NCBI GenBank assembly: GCA_963751355.1
Contig: CAVVVS010000037.1
Location: 1-64,000, forward strand
Direction of reading: 5' to 3'
DNA length: 64,000 bases
Source: CAVVVS01 sp963751355
GTDB taxonomy: Bacteria; Bacteroidota; Ignavibacteria; Ignavibacteriales; Ignavibacteriaceae
The stretch's first letter is position 1, and each line of letters starts with the position of its first letter. Of this stretch, positions 25,469 through 35,082 are shown in pieces. The notes beneath the pieces were generated by a model that worked only from the letters and a program-made list of their open reading frames with translations, did no database searches and was not told the DNA's origin. The position numbers and the translations under genes were made by a program.

Positions 25469-28297
25469 TTGGAAAAAGAAACAATTATAATACGCGGAGC
25501 CCGCGAACATAACTTAAAAGATATTGACCTGGAGATTCCCCGTGATTCGTTTACTGTTATTACCGGACTTTCGGGGTCAGGAAAGTCATCATTAGCTTTC
25601 GATACTATTTATGCTGAAGGTCAGCGAAGATATATTGAATCATTGTCTGCTTATGCACGCCAATTTTTGGATATGCTGGAAAAACCTGATGTAGATTTGA
25701 TTGAAGGATTAAGTCCGGCAATTTCAATAGAACAAAAATCTACTTCCGGAAACCCTCGCTCGACAGTTGGAACAGTAACAGAAATATATGATTATCTGAG
25801 ATTATTATATGCAAGATTAGGCACACCACACTGCTATAATTGCGGAAAACCCGTTACTAAACAATCTTCCGCTCAAATAATTGATTCTATCATTAAGTCG
25901 ACAAATAATAAAAAAATATCCGTCCTTTCACCGGTTGTACGCGGAAGAAAAGGTCACTACCGGGAATTATTTGAAGAAATCCTTTCCGACGGATTTTTAA
26001 AAGTACGCGTAGATAATGAGTTTTATGAAATATCCAAAGGTTTTCAAGTAGACCGTTATAAAATACATAATATCGAAATAGCAGTTGACAAACTCACCGT
26101 AAGTGAAAATTCGAGAAACCGGCTCACCGAATCAGTAGAGGTTGCCCTGAATTACGGAAACGGTATAATTATAGTTAATGACGGTACACAGGATTACGTT
26201 TACAGCAGACACTTAGCCTGCCTGGATTGCGGAATAAGCTATAGAGAACTAGCTCCCAATTCATTTTCATTTAACTCACCATACGGCTCTTGTCCCGATT
26301 GTGAGGGACTTGGTGAGAAAAAAGAACTTGATATTAATCTGATTATACCCGATTGGAGTAAATCAATTAATGAAGAAGCCCTTGCACCTTTAGGGAAACC
26401 GCGCCCAATTTGGTTCTTCAATCAGCTGAACGCCGTGGTTGAAAAATACGAATTTGACTTCGATACCAAATTGAAAGATTTAACAAGTCAACAAAAAGAC
26501 GTACTTTTGAACGGCAGTAAAGAAAAAATTGCATTTACATATACCTATGGAAACGGCAAGCCTGTAACATATATGCACCGTTTTTCAGGTTTGTTTAATT
26601 ATCTGAAAAATTATTATAATACTACCAGTTCCAATAATATCCGGGAGTGGGTTGAATCTTACATGAATACTGTCTCTTGTCCCGCCTGCGGAGGAGGCAG
26701 GCTAAAACAAGAATCACTGGCTGTAAAGTTTCAAAACAAAAATATCAGCGAAATAACATCTTTATCAATTAACCGGGAAATAGAATTTTTTTCGAAGGTT
26801 AAACTATCTGGGCGGGATGCGATAATTGCAAAACCCATTTTAAAAGAAATTACCACCAGGTTAAATTTTTTGATTAATGTAGGGCTCGATTATTTAACTC
26901 TAAATAGATCTGCTAGAACACTTTCAGGCGGTGAATCACAGAGAATCAGGCTTGCTACTCAAATCGGCTCTCAATTAGCCGGTGTTCTTTACGTGCTGGA
27001 TGAACCTAGTATTGGGCTTCATCAAAGCGATAATATTAAGCTGATTAAATCGTTAAAAAATTTACGAGATTTGGGAAATACCGTTATAGTTGTAGAACAC
27101 GATAGAGAAACGATAGAAAGTTCGGATTTTATGATTGATCTTGGTCCCGGAGCAGGTGAACACGGCGGAAAGCTTTGTCTCAGCGGAGAAACCCAAAAAT
27201 TAATCGGCTCACAGAACGGTATCGATTCCTTAACACTTTCATATTTAACGCATAAAAAAGGAATCCATTTACCTGAATCAAGAAAAGAAGGCAATGGGAA
27301 ATATTTAATTCTAAAAGGGGCTTCCGGGTTTAATCTTAAAAATGTTAACTTAAAAATTCCGCTCGGTACATTTACCCTGGTAACGGGAGTTAGCGGTTCG
27401 GGAAAGTCTTCAATAATAAATGAAACTCTTGTGAAGATATTAATGAACAAAATTTACAAATCTAAATCTGTTCCGCTGCCATTTAAATCTGTTGAAGGAT
27501 TAGAGAATATAGATAAGGTAATAGAGATAAATCAGGCACCGATAGGAAGAACACCCAGATCAAATCCTGCAACGTATACAGGCTTGTTTACTTTTATCAG
27601 AGACCTTTATGCACAGCTCCCGGAATCAAAAATGCGCGGATACAGCACCGGACGTTTTAGTTTCAACGTTGTCGGGGGAAGATGTGAAGAATGCAGAGGT
27701 GACGGTTTAAAGAAAATCGAAATGAACTTTCTTCCCGATGTTTATGTTGAATGTGAAGCGTGCCGGGGTAGAAGATATAACCGTGAAACTCTTGAAGTAT
27801 TATTTAAAACTAAATCTATTGCAGATGTACTTGAAATGAGAGTTAGTGAAGCGCTGGAGTTTTTTAAGGATCTGCCGAGGATTTCTCGTAAACTAAAAGC
27901 TATTAATGACGTAGGATTGGGTTACATCAAACTCGGTCAGCAGGCTACCACATTATCGGGCGGGGAGGCTCAAAGAGTAAAACTGGCTACTGAACTAAGT
28001 AAAGTTGGAACCGGAAAAACTCTTTATGTATTGGATGAACCGACTACGGGTCTGCATTTTGAGGATGTAAGAATTTTATTAAAAGTTTTAAATAAGTTGG
28101 TGAATAAGGGCAATACGGTCCTTGTAGTTGAACATAACCTTGATGTAATTAAAATGGCAGATTGGATCATCGATTTAGGTCCGGGCGGCGGAGAGTTCGG
28201 AGGGAAAATTATTGCAGAAGGTACACCGGAGCAAATTAGCAAGAATAAAAAAAGTCTTACAGGGAAATTCCTTCAAAAAGAACTTAAGGCTTCATGA
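25469..28297 (+). CDS. uvrA: Excinuclease ABC subunit A
   Basis: The 942-aa ATPase of nucleotide excision repair. The first Walker A is ITGLSGSGKSSLAFDTIYAEG near residue 31, the second VTGVSGSGKSSII near 635. The ABC signatures are TLSGGESQRIRLA and TLSGGEAQRVKLA. Zinc-finger cysteines occur in CLDCG...CPDCEG and CEECRGDG...CEACRG. The translation begins at a TTG codon: MEKETIIIRGAREHNLKDI aligns with the usual UvrA N-terminus, and I see no in-frame ATG upstream. No strong ribosome site precedes it. UvrA2B scans DNA for bulky damage. The gene is divergent from yigZ. Confidence 0.96.
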   Translation: MEKETIIIRGAREHNLKDIDLEIPRDSFTVITGLSGSGKSSLAFDTIYAEGQRRYIESLSAYARQFLDMLEKPDVDLIEGLSPAISIEQKSTSGNPRSTVGTVTEIYDYLRLLYARLGTPHCYNCGKPVTKQSSAQIIDSIIKSTNNKKISVLSPVVRGRKGHYRELFEEILSDGFLKVRVDNEFYEISKGFQVDRYKIHNIEIAVDKLTVSENSRNRLTESVEVALNYGNGIIIVNDGTQDYVYSRHLACLDCGISYRELAPNSFSFNSPYGSCPDCEGLGEKKELDINLIIPDWSKSINEEALAPLGKPRPIWFFNQLNAVVEKYEFDFDTKLKDLTSQQKDVLLNGSKEKIAFTYTYGNGKPVTYMHRFSGLFNYLKNYYNTTSSNNIREWVESYMNTVSCPACGGGRLKQESLAVKFQNKNISEITSLSINREIEFFSKVKLSGRDAIIAKPILKEITTRLNFLINVGLDYLTLNRSARTLSGGESQRIRLATQIGSQLAGVLYVLDEPSIGLHQSDNIKLIKSLKNLRDLGNTVIVVEHDRETIESSDFMIDLGPGAGEHGGKLCLSGETQKLIGSQNGIDSLTLSYLTHKKGIHLPESRKEGNGKYLILKGASGFNLKNVNLKIPLGTFTLVTGVSGSGKSSIINETLVKILMNKIYKSKSVPLPFKSVEGLENIDKVIEINQAPIGRTPRSNPATYTGLFTFIRDLYAQLPESKMRGYSTGRFSFNVVGGRCEECRGDGLKKIEMNFLPDVYVECEACRGRRYNRETLEVLFKTKSIADVLEMRVSEALEFFKDLPRISRKLKAINDVGLGYIKLGQQATTLSGGEAQRVKLATELSKVGTGKTLYVLDEPTTGLHFEDVRILLKVLNKLVNKGNTVLVVEHNLDVIKMADWIIDLGPGGGEFGGKIIAEGTPEQISKNKKSLTGKFLQKELKAS

Positions 28298-28408
28298 GAG
28301 AAGAATCTTTAAGTTAACTCTGTTTAATCTTGGCAAATTTACAACATTAACGTTTATTCTCAAGATAACCAACCTTGGTTCGAGGTCTCATCTTTTAGAT
28401 GTTTTGAT

Positions 28409-28448
28409 ATGCTGAATCCATTCAAAGACGGGCAGGCAAGTTCAGCAT
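28409..28448. repeat. Inverted repeat ATGCTGAA...TTCAGCAT in a gene-free spacer
   Basis: Exact 8-bp arms at 28409-28416 and 28441-28448 flank a 24-bp centre containing CGGGCAGGC. It resembles the dispersed intergenic hairpins seen in this kind of genome. A second palindrome, ATGAAC-T-GTTCAT, lies at 28480-28492. The rest of the 28298-28748 spacer is AT-rich and shows no gene. Confidence 0.4.
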
Positions 28449-28748
28449 GATAAGTACGTAACATGAAGTACTGCATTTTATGAACTGTTCATCGGCAGTC
28501 AGCTTGAGTTTTCGTTAATAAAATTTAAATATATTTCTACGATAAAACTTCAAATTTAATTTGCATTCAACCCGATCTGATTGTTATATTTTGCACCCGT
28601 TTAGAATGTAAAATACACTGCCTAGCAAACCAGCTAATCAGCGAATATCAATTCTATTACTTATTGTTAAAAAAGCTATTTGTGCCGTAAAATATTAATC
28701 ACTTTATAAAAGTGGCATATTGGTGAAACTGTAAAAATTAAAGGAATT

Positions 28749-30368
28749 ATGAAAATTGTTCAGCCTTGGAATTATGATTTAAGAAATTGGCAGATTGCTG
28801 CCGCGAGAAAAGTTAAAGAGAAGTATGATAAAAATGAAATTGATTTTTTGTGCGTTGCTACACCCGGAGCCGGAAAAACTATTTTTGCATTAAGAATAGC
28901 CCATTACTTACTTAGCCGTAACAGGATTAAACGTGTTGTGATAGTTTGTCCAACAGAACATCTAAAAAAACAATGGGCGGAAAGTGCTTTTAGTGTAGGA
29001 ATTGACATTGACCCTAATTTTGAAAACTCAGCTGGAATGGAAACACCGGATTATTTCGGTGTTTCGCTTACTTACGCACAGGTTGGCAGGATGCCGAAAG
29101 TCCACAAGCGGAATACCGAAAAAGAAAAAACTTTTGTCATATTTGATGAAATTCATCATCTCGGCGATGACCTCAGTTGGGGAGATGCAGTTAGATCTGC
29201 TTTCGATAAAGCAGCATATCGCCTTGCAATTTCCGGCACTCCGTTCAGGCGGGATAATAATGCTATCCCCTTTATAAAATATAAAAAAGCACAAAGTATT
29301 GCGGACTTTGTTTACGGTTATTCGGATGCAATACGGGATAAAGTTTGCCGCCCGGTTTATTTCCCGGCATATGAAGGTGAAATGGAATGGCGAGTAAAAG
29401 ATAAGGTTTATAAAGCCACCTTTGCCAATATGCTGAAAGATGCTCAGGCATCCGAACGATTAAGAACCGCACTCGATCCTAAGGGGAAATGGTTGAGAAC
29501 CGTAATTACGGATGCCGATAAAAAACTTAATGAAATAAGAAACGACGGTCACCCTGATGCAGGTGCCCTGATTATTTCCATCGATCAAACCCATGCTAAA
29601 AAAGTTGCCAGGCTGCTTGAAGAATTAACAGGGTCTAAAGCTGTATTAGTTGTATCCGATGATCCAAAAGCTTCATCAAAGATAAAACTGTTTAATGACA
29701 GTAATCAAAAATGGCTTATCGCGGTTAAAATGGTTTCGGAGGGAGTTGATATTCCACGACTGCGTGTAGGAGTATTCGCAACCAACATAAAAAGCGAGTT
29801 ATTTTTCCGGCAGGCGGTTGGTAGATTCGTTCGCCAGCAAAATGATTTAAAGAAGCAGCATGCTTTTTTCTTTATTCCGAAAGATATTGTCATTGTCGAT
29901 TATGCACAAAAAATTGAGGAAGAACGCGAACACTATTTAAATAAAGTTGATTATGTTGAAGACATTTTTGACCGCGACGATGAATTTAATAATAAAAAAG
30001 AACTTCCCGAAGAAGATTCATTCGAAGCCATACATTCTGTTGCTACCGATAAAATCCAATTGGAATTGGATTTTGGTAGGGAATTTGCTTTGCCTGAAGA
30101 GAGGAATAATAAACATAAATGGGAATCCGGATCTTATATGATGGAAGAAGATGATGAAAATATTCCGGTTTATCAAAAAGTTGAAAATCTTAAACAGGAC
30201 ATAAATGAACTTTCCAGGGCAATAGCGATGAAGCAGCGGAAAAAAGGAGAGAAGGTGGATTGGAATTTTGCTCATAAAAAATGGCTGAATATAGGCGGAA
30301 AATCGATCGAGAAAGAAACTATTGATGAATTGAAAAAAAGAAAAGAATGGCTGTACAGTCAGATATAA
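28749..30368 (+). CDS. SF2 DEAD/DEAH-box helicase
   Basis: The 539-aa protein has two RecA-like domains. Motif I is ATPGAGKT (residues 37-44), motif II DEIHH in FVIFDEIHHLGDD near 133, and motif III SGTPFRRD. In domain 2, VSEGVDIPRLRVGVFAT and FRQAVGRFVRQ correspond to motifs V and VI. It resembles the XPB/Rad25-like restriction-helicase group rather than RecG, RecQ or DbpA. There is no nuclease domain and no neighbouring methylase or endonuclease. The C-terminus is charged and helical. The role is probably DNA repair or defence; unsure which. It stands alone, 451 bp after uvrA. Confidence 0.82.
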   Translation: MKIVQPWNYDLRNWQIAAARKVKEKYDKNEIDFLCVATPGAGKTIFALRIAHYLLSRNRIKRVVIVCPTEHLKKQWAESAFSVGIDIDPNFENSAGMETPDYFGVSLTYAQVGRMPKVHKRNTEKEKTFVIFDEIHHLGDDLSWGDAVRSAFDKAAYRLAISGTPFRRDNNAIPFIKYKKAQSIADFVYGYSDAIRDKVCRPVYFPAYEGEMEWRVKDKVYKATFANMLKDAQASERLRTALDPKGKWLRTVITDADKKLNEIRNDGHPDAGALIISIDQTHAKKVARLLEELTGSKAVLVVSDDPKASSKIKLFNDSNQKWLIAVKMVSEGVDIPRLRVGVFATNIKSELFFRQAVGRFVRQQNDLKKQHAFFFIPKDIVIVDYAQKIEEEREHYLNKVDYVEDIFDRDDEFNNKKELPEEDSFEAIHSVATDKIQLELDFGREFALPEERNNKHKWESGSYMMEEDDENIPVYQKVENLKQDINELSRAIAMKQRKKGEKVDWNFAHKKWLNIGGKSIEKETIDELKKRKEWLYSQI

Positions 30369-30530
30369 TATTTTAACTGTAAGAGTATTCTTGAAGTTTG
30401 TATGATATAAAGTAACGGTTTATTATTAATTCCGCATTCTTTGAAATTATCCGGACCAGTAGTTTTCTTTTTAATAATTTTAAAACATTGTTGCACTTTC
30501 TTAATGAGAATGAAAAAAATATAATCCTTT

Positions 30531-31319
30531 TTAGCCTATTGAGTTTAATATCTTCATATCATTTTCATCAATTTCAAAATCAAATACGGCTGCGTTTTCT
30601 TCAATTCGCTTAGGATTTGATGACTTTGGTATTGCTATTACACTATGTTGAAGTGCCCATCGTATCATTATTTGTGCAGGTGACTTGGAATATGTTTTAG
30701 ACATTTCCATAATATTCTTATTCTTGAATTTTGTAGCTCTAACGAGCGGGCTGTATGCTTCCAATTGAATTCTTTCGGAATTACAATATTCTAAAAGCTT
30801 TTTTGGGAATATAAACGGATTAAATTCGACTTGATTAACAGTGGGGACAACATTTGAATTATCTAATATTTCCTGAAGATGCCGGATTGTGAAATTGCTA
30901 ACTCCTATAGCTCTGCATTTCCCTTCATTGAGAGCGGTAACCATTGCTTCCCAGGTTTCTATTCTTTTGCCGCCGCCAGGCCAGTGAATCAGGTAGAGGT
31001 CTATGTATTCAAGTCCGAGATTGTTTAAACTGCTTTCAATTGCCTTCACAGCATTTTTATAACCATGTTCATCTGTCCATAGTTTAGACGTAATAAATAA
31101 ATCCTCCCTGGGAATATTATTCTTTTTAATTACCTTTCCTATCTTCTCTTCATTGTTATACATTCGAGCAGTATCCAACATCCTGTACCCTAAGTTATAA
31201 GCTGTAACAATTGATTGTTCTAGCCCCTGCTCGGTGGTAATCGAATAAGTACCTAATCCAAGATAAGGCATCTCAACACCGTTGTTGAGTTCTACCCTGC
31301 TTTCAATTGAATTTACCAT
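30531..31319 (-). CDS. Aldo/keto reductase
   Basis: The 262-aa NADPH-dependent oxidoreductase has the AKR barrel with the catalytic tetrad visible: D48 in DTARMYNNE, Y53, K in ITSKLW and H in LIHWPG. The NADPH motif AIPKSSNPKRIEEN is near the C-terminus. It is of the 2,5-diketo-D-gluconate reductase/prostaglandin-synthase type. The likely role is detoxification of aldehydes and ketones. It is slightly shorter than the usual 270-285 aa because the C-terminal loop is brief. It reads away from the T9SS-tail gene, and a structured repeat lies in the spacer between them. Confidence 0.9.
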   Translation of the reverse strand: MVNSIESRVELNNGVEMPYLGLGTYSITTEQGLEQSIVTAYNLGYRMLDTARMYNNEEKIGKVIKKNNIPREDLFITSKLWTDEHGYKNAVKAIESSLNNLGLEYIDLYLIHWPGGGKRIETWEAMVTALNEGKCRAIGVSNFTIRHLQEILDNSNVVPTVNQVEFNPFIFPKKLLEYCNSERIQLEAYSPLVRATKFKNKNIMEMSKTYSKSPAQIMIRWALQHSVIAIPKSSNPKRIEENAAVFDFEIDENDMKILNSIG

Positions 31320-31433
31320 AAAATTCCTCCAGTAATTTATCTCTTTTATAAAATTGTAATCAGCACAACACTTTTATTAAAAATTTACATGAAAATAAAA
31401 CAAAAACAAGTTTCGCTCGTCCAATTAAGTGAT

Positions 31434-31516
31434 TGTGAATAAATTGGTCAAAAAAAAATAGTATATGAGAGACATATCACTTCTTTTGTGGGTATCATTA
31501 TATACTATTATTCACA
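31434..31516. repeat. Nested imperfect palindrome, 83 bp
   Basis: The outer arms are TGTGAATAA (31434-31442) and TTATTCACA (31508-31516), both exact. The inner arms are AATAGTATAT (31457-31466) and ATATACTATT (31500-31509), also exact. The single strand can fold into a long bulged hairpin. It sits between the aldo/keto reductase (-) and a tiny sorting-domain protein (+). It may be a small mobile-element relic or a control structure. Confidence 0.45.
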
Positions 31517-31575
31517 GATTATAAATAAAATATATTAGCTAATTATTGACTGAATTGATAATTTAAAAGGGAAAT

Positions 31576-31977
31576 ATGAAGAAATTTTACTCTATTATTT
31601 TTATAATTTTTATTACTTGTTTTCACACTGATTATGCTCGGAACTCAAATTCAATAAAGAATAACACCATAAAAACAGATTCGGTAGTTACTGTAGATAG
31701 TCAGGTTATACCCGGCGAATTTCAACTATATCAAAATTATCCGAATCCGTTTAACCCGACCACTGAGATAAAATATTCCGTGCCTGAAAAAAGTCATGTT
31801 GTCCTTAAAGTGTACAATGCTTTGGGTAAAGAAGTAGCGTTGTTAGTTGACGCAATTCAACAGGCCGGTACATATAAGGCAACGTTTGCAGGTAGAGATT
31901 TGTTCAGCGGAGTATATTTTTACAGGCTTCAGGCGAAAGATTATGTAAAAGTCCGAAAGATGATTTTGCTAAAATAA
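31576..31977 (+). CDS. Signal peptide plus type IX sorting domain, no cargo
   Basis: The 133-aa product has a signal peptide (about residues 1-21), a 25-residue polar linker and then a complete type A C-terminal sorting domain. The domain includes QNYPNPFNPTTEIKYSVPE, VVLKVYNALGKEVALLVD, SGVYFYRL and VRKMILLK. Normally this domain follows a large secreted enzyme or adhesin; nothing is left here. It could be a deletion product, a start mis-joined by recombination, or a small surface peptide. RBS AAAGGGAA precedes the ATG. Confidence 0.8.
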   Translation: MKKFYSIIFIIFITCFHTDYARNSNSIKNNTIKTDSVVTVDSQVIPGEFQLYQNYPNPFNPTTEIKYSVPEKSHVVLKVYNALGKEVALLVDAIQQAGTYKATFAGRDLFSGVYFYRLQAKDYVKVRKMILLK

Positions 31978-32055
31978 TATCACTTGTAGGTTAACTTGCC
32001 AAGTTGACCTTCGGTAATTCAAATGACAAGTTAGTTAACTTTTTTAGTTTTTATA

Positions 32056-33066
32056 TCAAAATTCTTTCATCCAATGCTCCGGGAAAAAAGTTTCCGGGAA
32101 AATTATTTTAGCTTCATTAAGTATTTGGAGATAGCCATCAGGCAGCGAGTATCTTTCCGAAATATGAAATAATATTAATTTACCGGCATTAGCTTTTTTC
32201 GCAATTTCTGCTGATTGTGTGCTAGTCAAATGAAAATTTTTTTCGGCAAGTTCAATATCATCTTTTGCATATTGAGATTCACAGATAACAGTTCCGCAAT
32301 CCCGCACAAGCTTAACTGCATCTTCCACCGATTTCTCATCATATCCGAAATCGGTAAGGTAGGCAATAGAGTCACCTTTCGTTTGGATTAGTAGATTTTC
32401 CCTCAATTCTTTAGCCGTTAATTTTTCCCCGTTTACTTCTATAATTTCATTATCACCGATCGTTGGATCTTTCACTTTCTCCAACCAGGCTCCCTGTATT
32501 AAGCCCGATTCATCCAGTTTATTTTGATTGATATTTATAGATGGATTTTCATCAACTCTAAAACCAATTGACGGAATTCCATGATTTAAGATCACGGCAG
32601 ATACACGGAAATATTCGTTACTGAATACAACTCTGTTAAATGAACTTTTTTCAACTAAGTGTTTTAGGGAAAACCCTTCGCACGTTTTGAAAAGATTTGT
32701 TGTTATATTATTATTAATATCACTAACAAACCATTCACCGGGGAGATCGTTTACCAAATTCCATTTATAGCCAAGCATTCTGTGTTGAATAGCTTTCGTT
32801 GTGTAATCCGGACCCCAAATGAAAACGGGCTTGCTTGCCCTGTCATAATTTCGCCTAAAGAAATAATCAAAACCGGAGACATGATCTATGTGGAGATGAG
32901 AAAAAAATAAATAATCAATGGACCTTACATCATTCTGGGAAATGTTATGCAATAAGTTTTCGCCGCAGTCGAACAACAGCCGGAAATATTTTGATCCGCT
33001 GTTTACCCAAACCATTAAGGCGTTGTCTTTCCCCGGATTACCGAGTATCTGGAATTTAATGCTCAT
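32056..33066 (-). CDS. Metallo-beta-lactamase fold hydrolase, RNase Z-like
   Basis: The 336-aa protein has the metal motif H57-L-H59-I-D61-H62 after LLFDCGENLL. Further histidines (HGIPSIGFRV, HLTSTQSAEIAKKA and LFHISERY) match the ElaC/RNase Z and arylsulfatase-like branches. The HLTSTQSAEIA block and DFGYDEKSVEDAV resemble RNase Z, which cuts tRNA 3' trailers. The exosite arm is not obvious and the protein is a little long, so another MBL hydrolase role is possible. It stands alone, divergent from the Gfo/Idh/MocA gene. Confidence 0.75.
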   Translation of the reverse strand: MSIKFQILGNPGKDNALMVWVNSGSKYFRLLFDCGENLLHNISQNDVRSIDYLFFSHLHIDHVSGFDYFFRRNYDRASKPVFIWGPDYTTKAIQHRMLGYKWNLVNDLPGEWFVSDINNNITTNLFKTCEGFSLKHLVEKSSFNRVVFSNEYFRVSAVILNHGIPSIGFRVDENPSININQNKLDESGLIQGAWLEKVKDPTIGDNEIIEVNGEKLTAKELRENLLIQTKGDSIAYLTDFGYDEKSVEDAVKLVRDCGTVICESQYAKDDIELAEKNFHLTSTQSAEIAKKANAGKLILFHISERYSLPDGYLQILNEAKIIFPETFFPEHWMKEF

Positions 33067-33164
33067 GTTATAATTACGTTTATTGGAGAATGTTTATTTT
33101 GAAGAAAAAATCAATAATAAATATTATCTTTGTTAAAAGTTATTCAAAATAAATATAATTCAAA

Positions 33165-34211
33165 ATGAGTAAGATAATAAATGTAGGATTAATCGGATTC
33201 GGTATGTCCGGCAAATATTTTCAGGCTCCTTTTATTCATAATAATCCCAACTTTAATCTTTATAAGGTACTTGAAAGGCACAGCGAGGAATCAGGGAAAC
33301 TTTACCCCGGAGTGAAAGTAGTAAAAGATTTAGCCGCTATCTTAAGTGACGATAAAGTTGAACTTGTAGTAATATCTTCTCCGAATAATCTTCATTACGA
33401 AATGGCAGTCCAATCGTTAAAAGCCGGAAAACATGTTATTGTAGAAAAACCCTTTACAGTAAATTCAAAAGAAGCATTAAAATTAAAGGAAATTGCCGAA
33501 AAAAATAAATTGGTATTGGCTCCATATCATAACAGGCGATGGGACGGTGATTTTTTAACCGTTAAAAATTTAATAGGAAGCGGAGTGCTTGGAGAATTGG
33601 TTGAGTATGAATCACATTTCGACCGTTACCGGAATTATATAAAGCCAAATGCCTGGCGTGAGAAAAATGAATTAGGATCAGGATTATTATATGATCTTTG
33701 TCCTCATTTAATGGACCAGACGCTTGCATTGTTCGGTATGCCTCAATCCGTTTATGCCGATCTTAGAATTCAGCGAAAAGATTCCGCAATTTATGACTAT
33801 TTTGATCTTTCTCTTGAGTACGGTCGTTTGAAAGTTATACTGAAGGCAAGTATGCTGGTAAAGGGAAAAACACTTCGTTTCAGAATTTGTGGAACTAACG
33901 GAACATATTCAAAATACGGTTTAGACCCACAGGAAAATGCACTCAAACAAGGTGTTGAACTATCAAATCCGGATTGGGGAAATGAAGACAGTGAAAATTG
34001 GGGTGTTCTCGATGCTATGGTAAAAGGAGTAAATTTTAACGGCAAAATTGAAACTCTCCCCGGTGCATATCAAAAATTTTATGAAAATATTTATGATGCA
34101 ATCTGCTACGAGAAAAAATTAGTTGTTACTCCGGATGATGCAATTAACACTATTAAAATAATAGAAACTGCTACGGAAAGTTATTCTAAAAAACGAACAA
34201 TTAATTTGTAA
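33165..34211 (+). CDS. Gfo/Idh/MocA family NAD(P) oxidoreductase
   Basis: The 348-aa protein has the Rossmann motif VGLIGFGMSGKYF near residues 7-19, then VVISSPNNLHYEMAVQSLKAGKHVIVEKPF with the EKP lysine motif near residues 90-100. The catalytic region is GLLYDLCPHLMDQTLALFG. It resembles YdgJ/YhhX, scyllo-inositol-type dehydrogenases. The substrate is probably a sugar or inositol. The next gene, an arylamine N-acetyltransferase, begins 15 bp downstream on the same strand, though the two activities have no evident link. Confidence 0.88.
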   Translation: MSKIINVGLIGFGMSGKYFQAPFIHNNPNFNLYKVLERHSEESGKLYPGVKVVKDLAAILSDDKVELVVISSPNNLHYEMAVQSLKAGKHVIVEKPFTVNSKEALKLKEIAEKNKLVLAPYHNRRWDGDFLTVKNLIGSGVLGELVEYESHFDRYRNYIKPNAWREKNELGSGLLYDLCPHLMDQTLALFGMPQSVYADLRIQRKDSAIYDYFDLSLEYGRLKVILKASMLVKGKTLRFRICGTNGTYSKYGLDPQENALKQGVELSNPDWGNEDSENWGVLDAMVKGVNFNGKIETLPGAYQKFYENIYDAICYEKKLVVTPDDAINTIKIIETATESYSKKRTINL

Positions 34212-34226
34212 GGGTTAATCTTTTTT

Positions 34227-34994
34227 GTGAAGATAGGTATTAATAAATATTTAGAACGGATTAAATTTGAAGGCATTCCCGGAAAGAATATTGAAACTCT
34301 AAAAAACTTGCACAAAAATCATATCTTCAATATCCCGTTTGAAAACCTGGACATTCATTATGGTAATAGGATAACTCTGGATATTGATAAATTATTTGAG
34401 AAAATCGTAATCAATAACAGAGGCGGTTTTTGCTACGAACTTAATGGTTTGTTCTACGAATTGTTGAATAACATCGGGTTTAATGCAAAAATGGTATCCG
34501 GCAGGGTGAAGAATTTAAAGCAAAAAGATATGTTCAATCCGGAATTTGATCATATGCTGATTGTTGTTGATTTGGATGGTCTTTGGCTTGCGGATGTCGG
34601 CTTTGGTGATTCATTCATTGAACCGCTAAAAATAGAATTGAATACTATACAAAAACAATACGGTAAGTTATATAAAATTATCCGGCACGATGAGAAATAC
34701 CTAAGGTTAATGAGTTCAAAAGATAATAAACATTTTTTGGAGGAGTTCCTTTTTACATTAGAGGAACGAACTCTGAATGAATTTCAAGCAATGTGTAATT
34801 ATCATCAAACATCGCCGGAATCAATTTTTACACAGAAAAAAGTTTGCACCATTGCGACAAGTGATGGTAGGATTACTCTTGGTAATTCAAAACTGATAAT
34901 TACCCGGTATAACAAAAAAAATGAAATAGAATTGAAAAGTGAGGAAGAGTTTAACGAAAAGTTGAAAGAATATTTCAATATGGCTATTAATTAA
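34227..34994 (+). CDS. nat: Arylamine N-acetyltransferase
   Basis: The 255-aa enzyme has the NAT catalytic triad C69 (NNRGGFCYELNGLF), H109 (FDHMLIVV) and D123 (LADVGFGDSF). It transfers acetyl groups from acetyl-CoA to arylamines and hydrazines. The start is a GTG 15 bp after the oxidoreductase; no ATG gives the conserved KYLERIKFEGIPG N-terminus. Length is near the usual 260-280. It may be used in xenobiotic detoxification. Confidence 0.9.
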   Translation: MKIGINKYLERIKFEGIPGKNIETLKNLHKNHIFNIPFENLDIHYGNRITLDIDKLFEKIVINNRGGFCYELNGLFYELLNNIGFNAKMVSGRVKNLKQKDMFNPEFDHMLIVVDLDGLWLADVGFGDSFIEPLKIELNTIQKQYGKLYKIIRHDEKYLRLMSSKDNKHFLEEFLFTLEERTLNEFQAMCNYHQTSPESIFTQKKVCTIATSDGRITLGNSKLIITRYNKKNEIELKSEEEFNEKLKEYFNMAIN

Positions 34995-35082
34995 TGATGA
35001 ATTACCTCCCTTATTTTAAAGATAAATTATAGCAATGAAACTATTTTCTTTAAATTTTAATTTCTTATATTTTCATTAGATA

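Noticed and set aside
28373..28388. GGTTCGAGGTC resembling a tRNA T-loop
   Set aside because: The flanks do not form a T-stem, and no acceptor or anticodon arm can be found.
31320..31433. Promoter for the T9SS-tail gene
   Set aside because: No recognisable -35/-10 pair; only AT-rich sequence.
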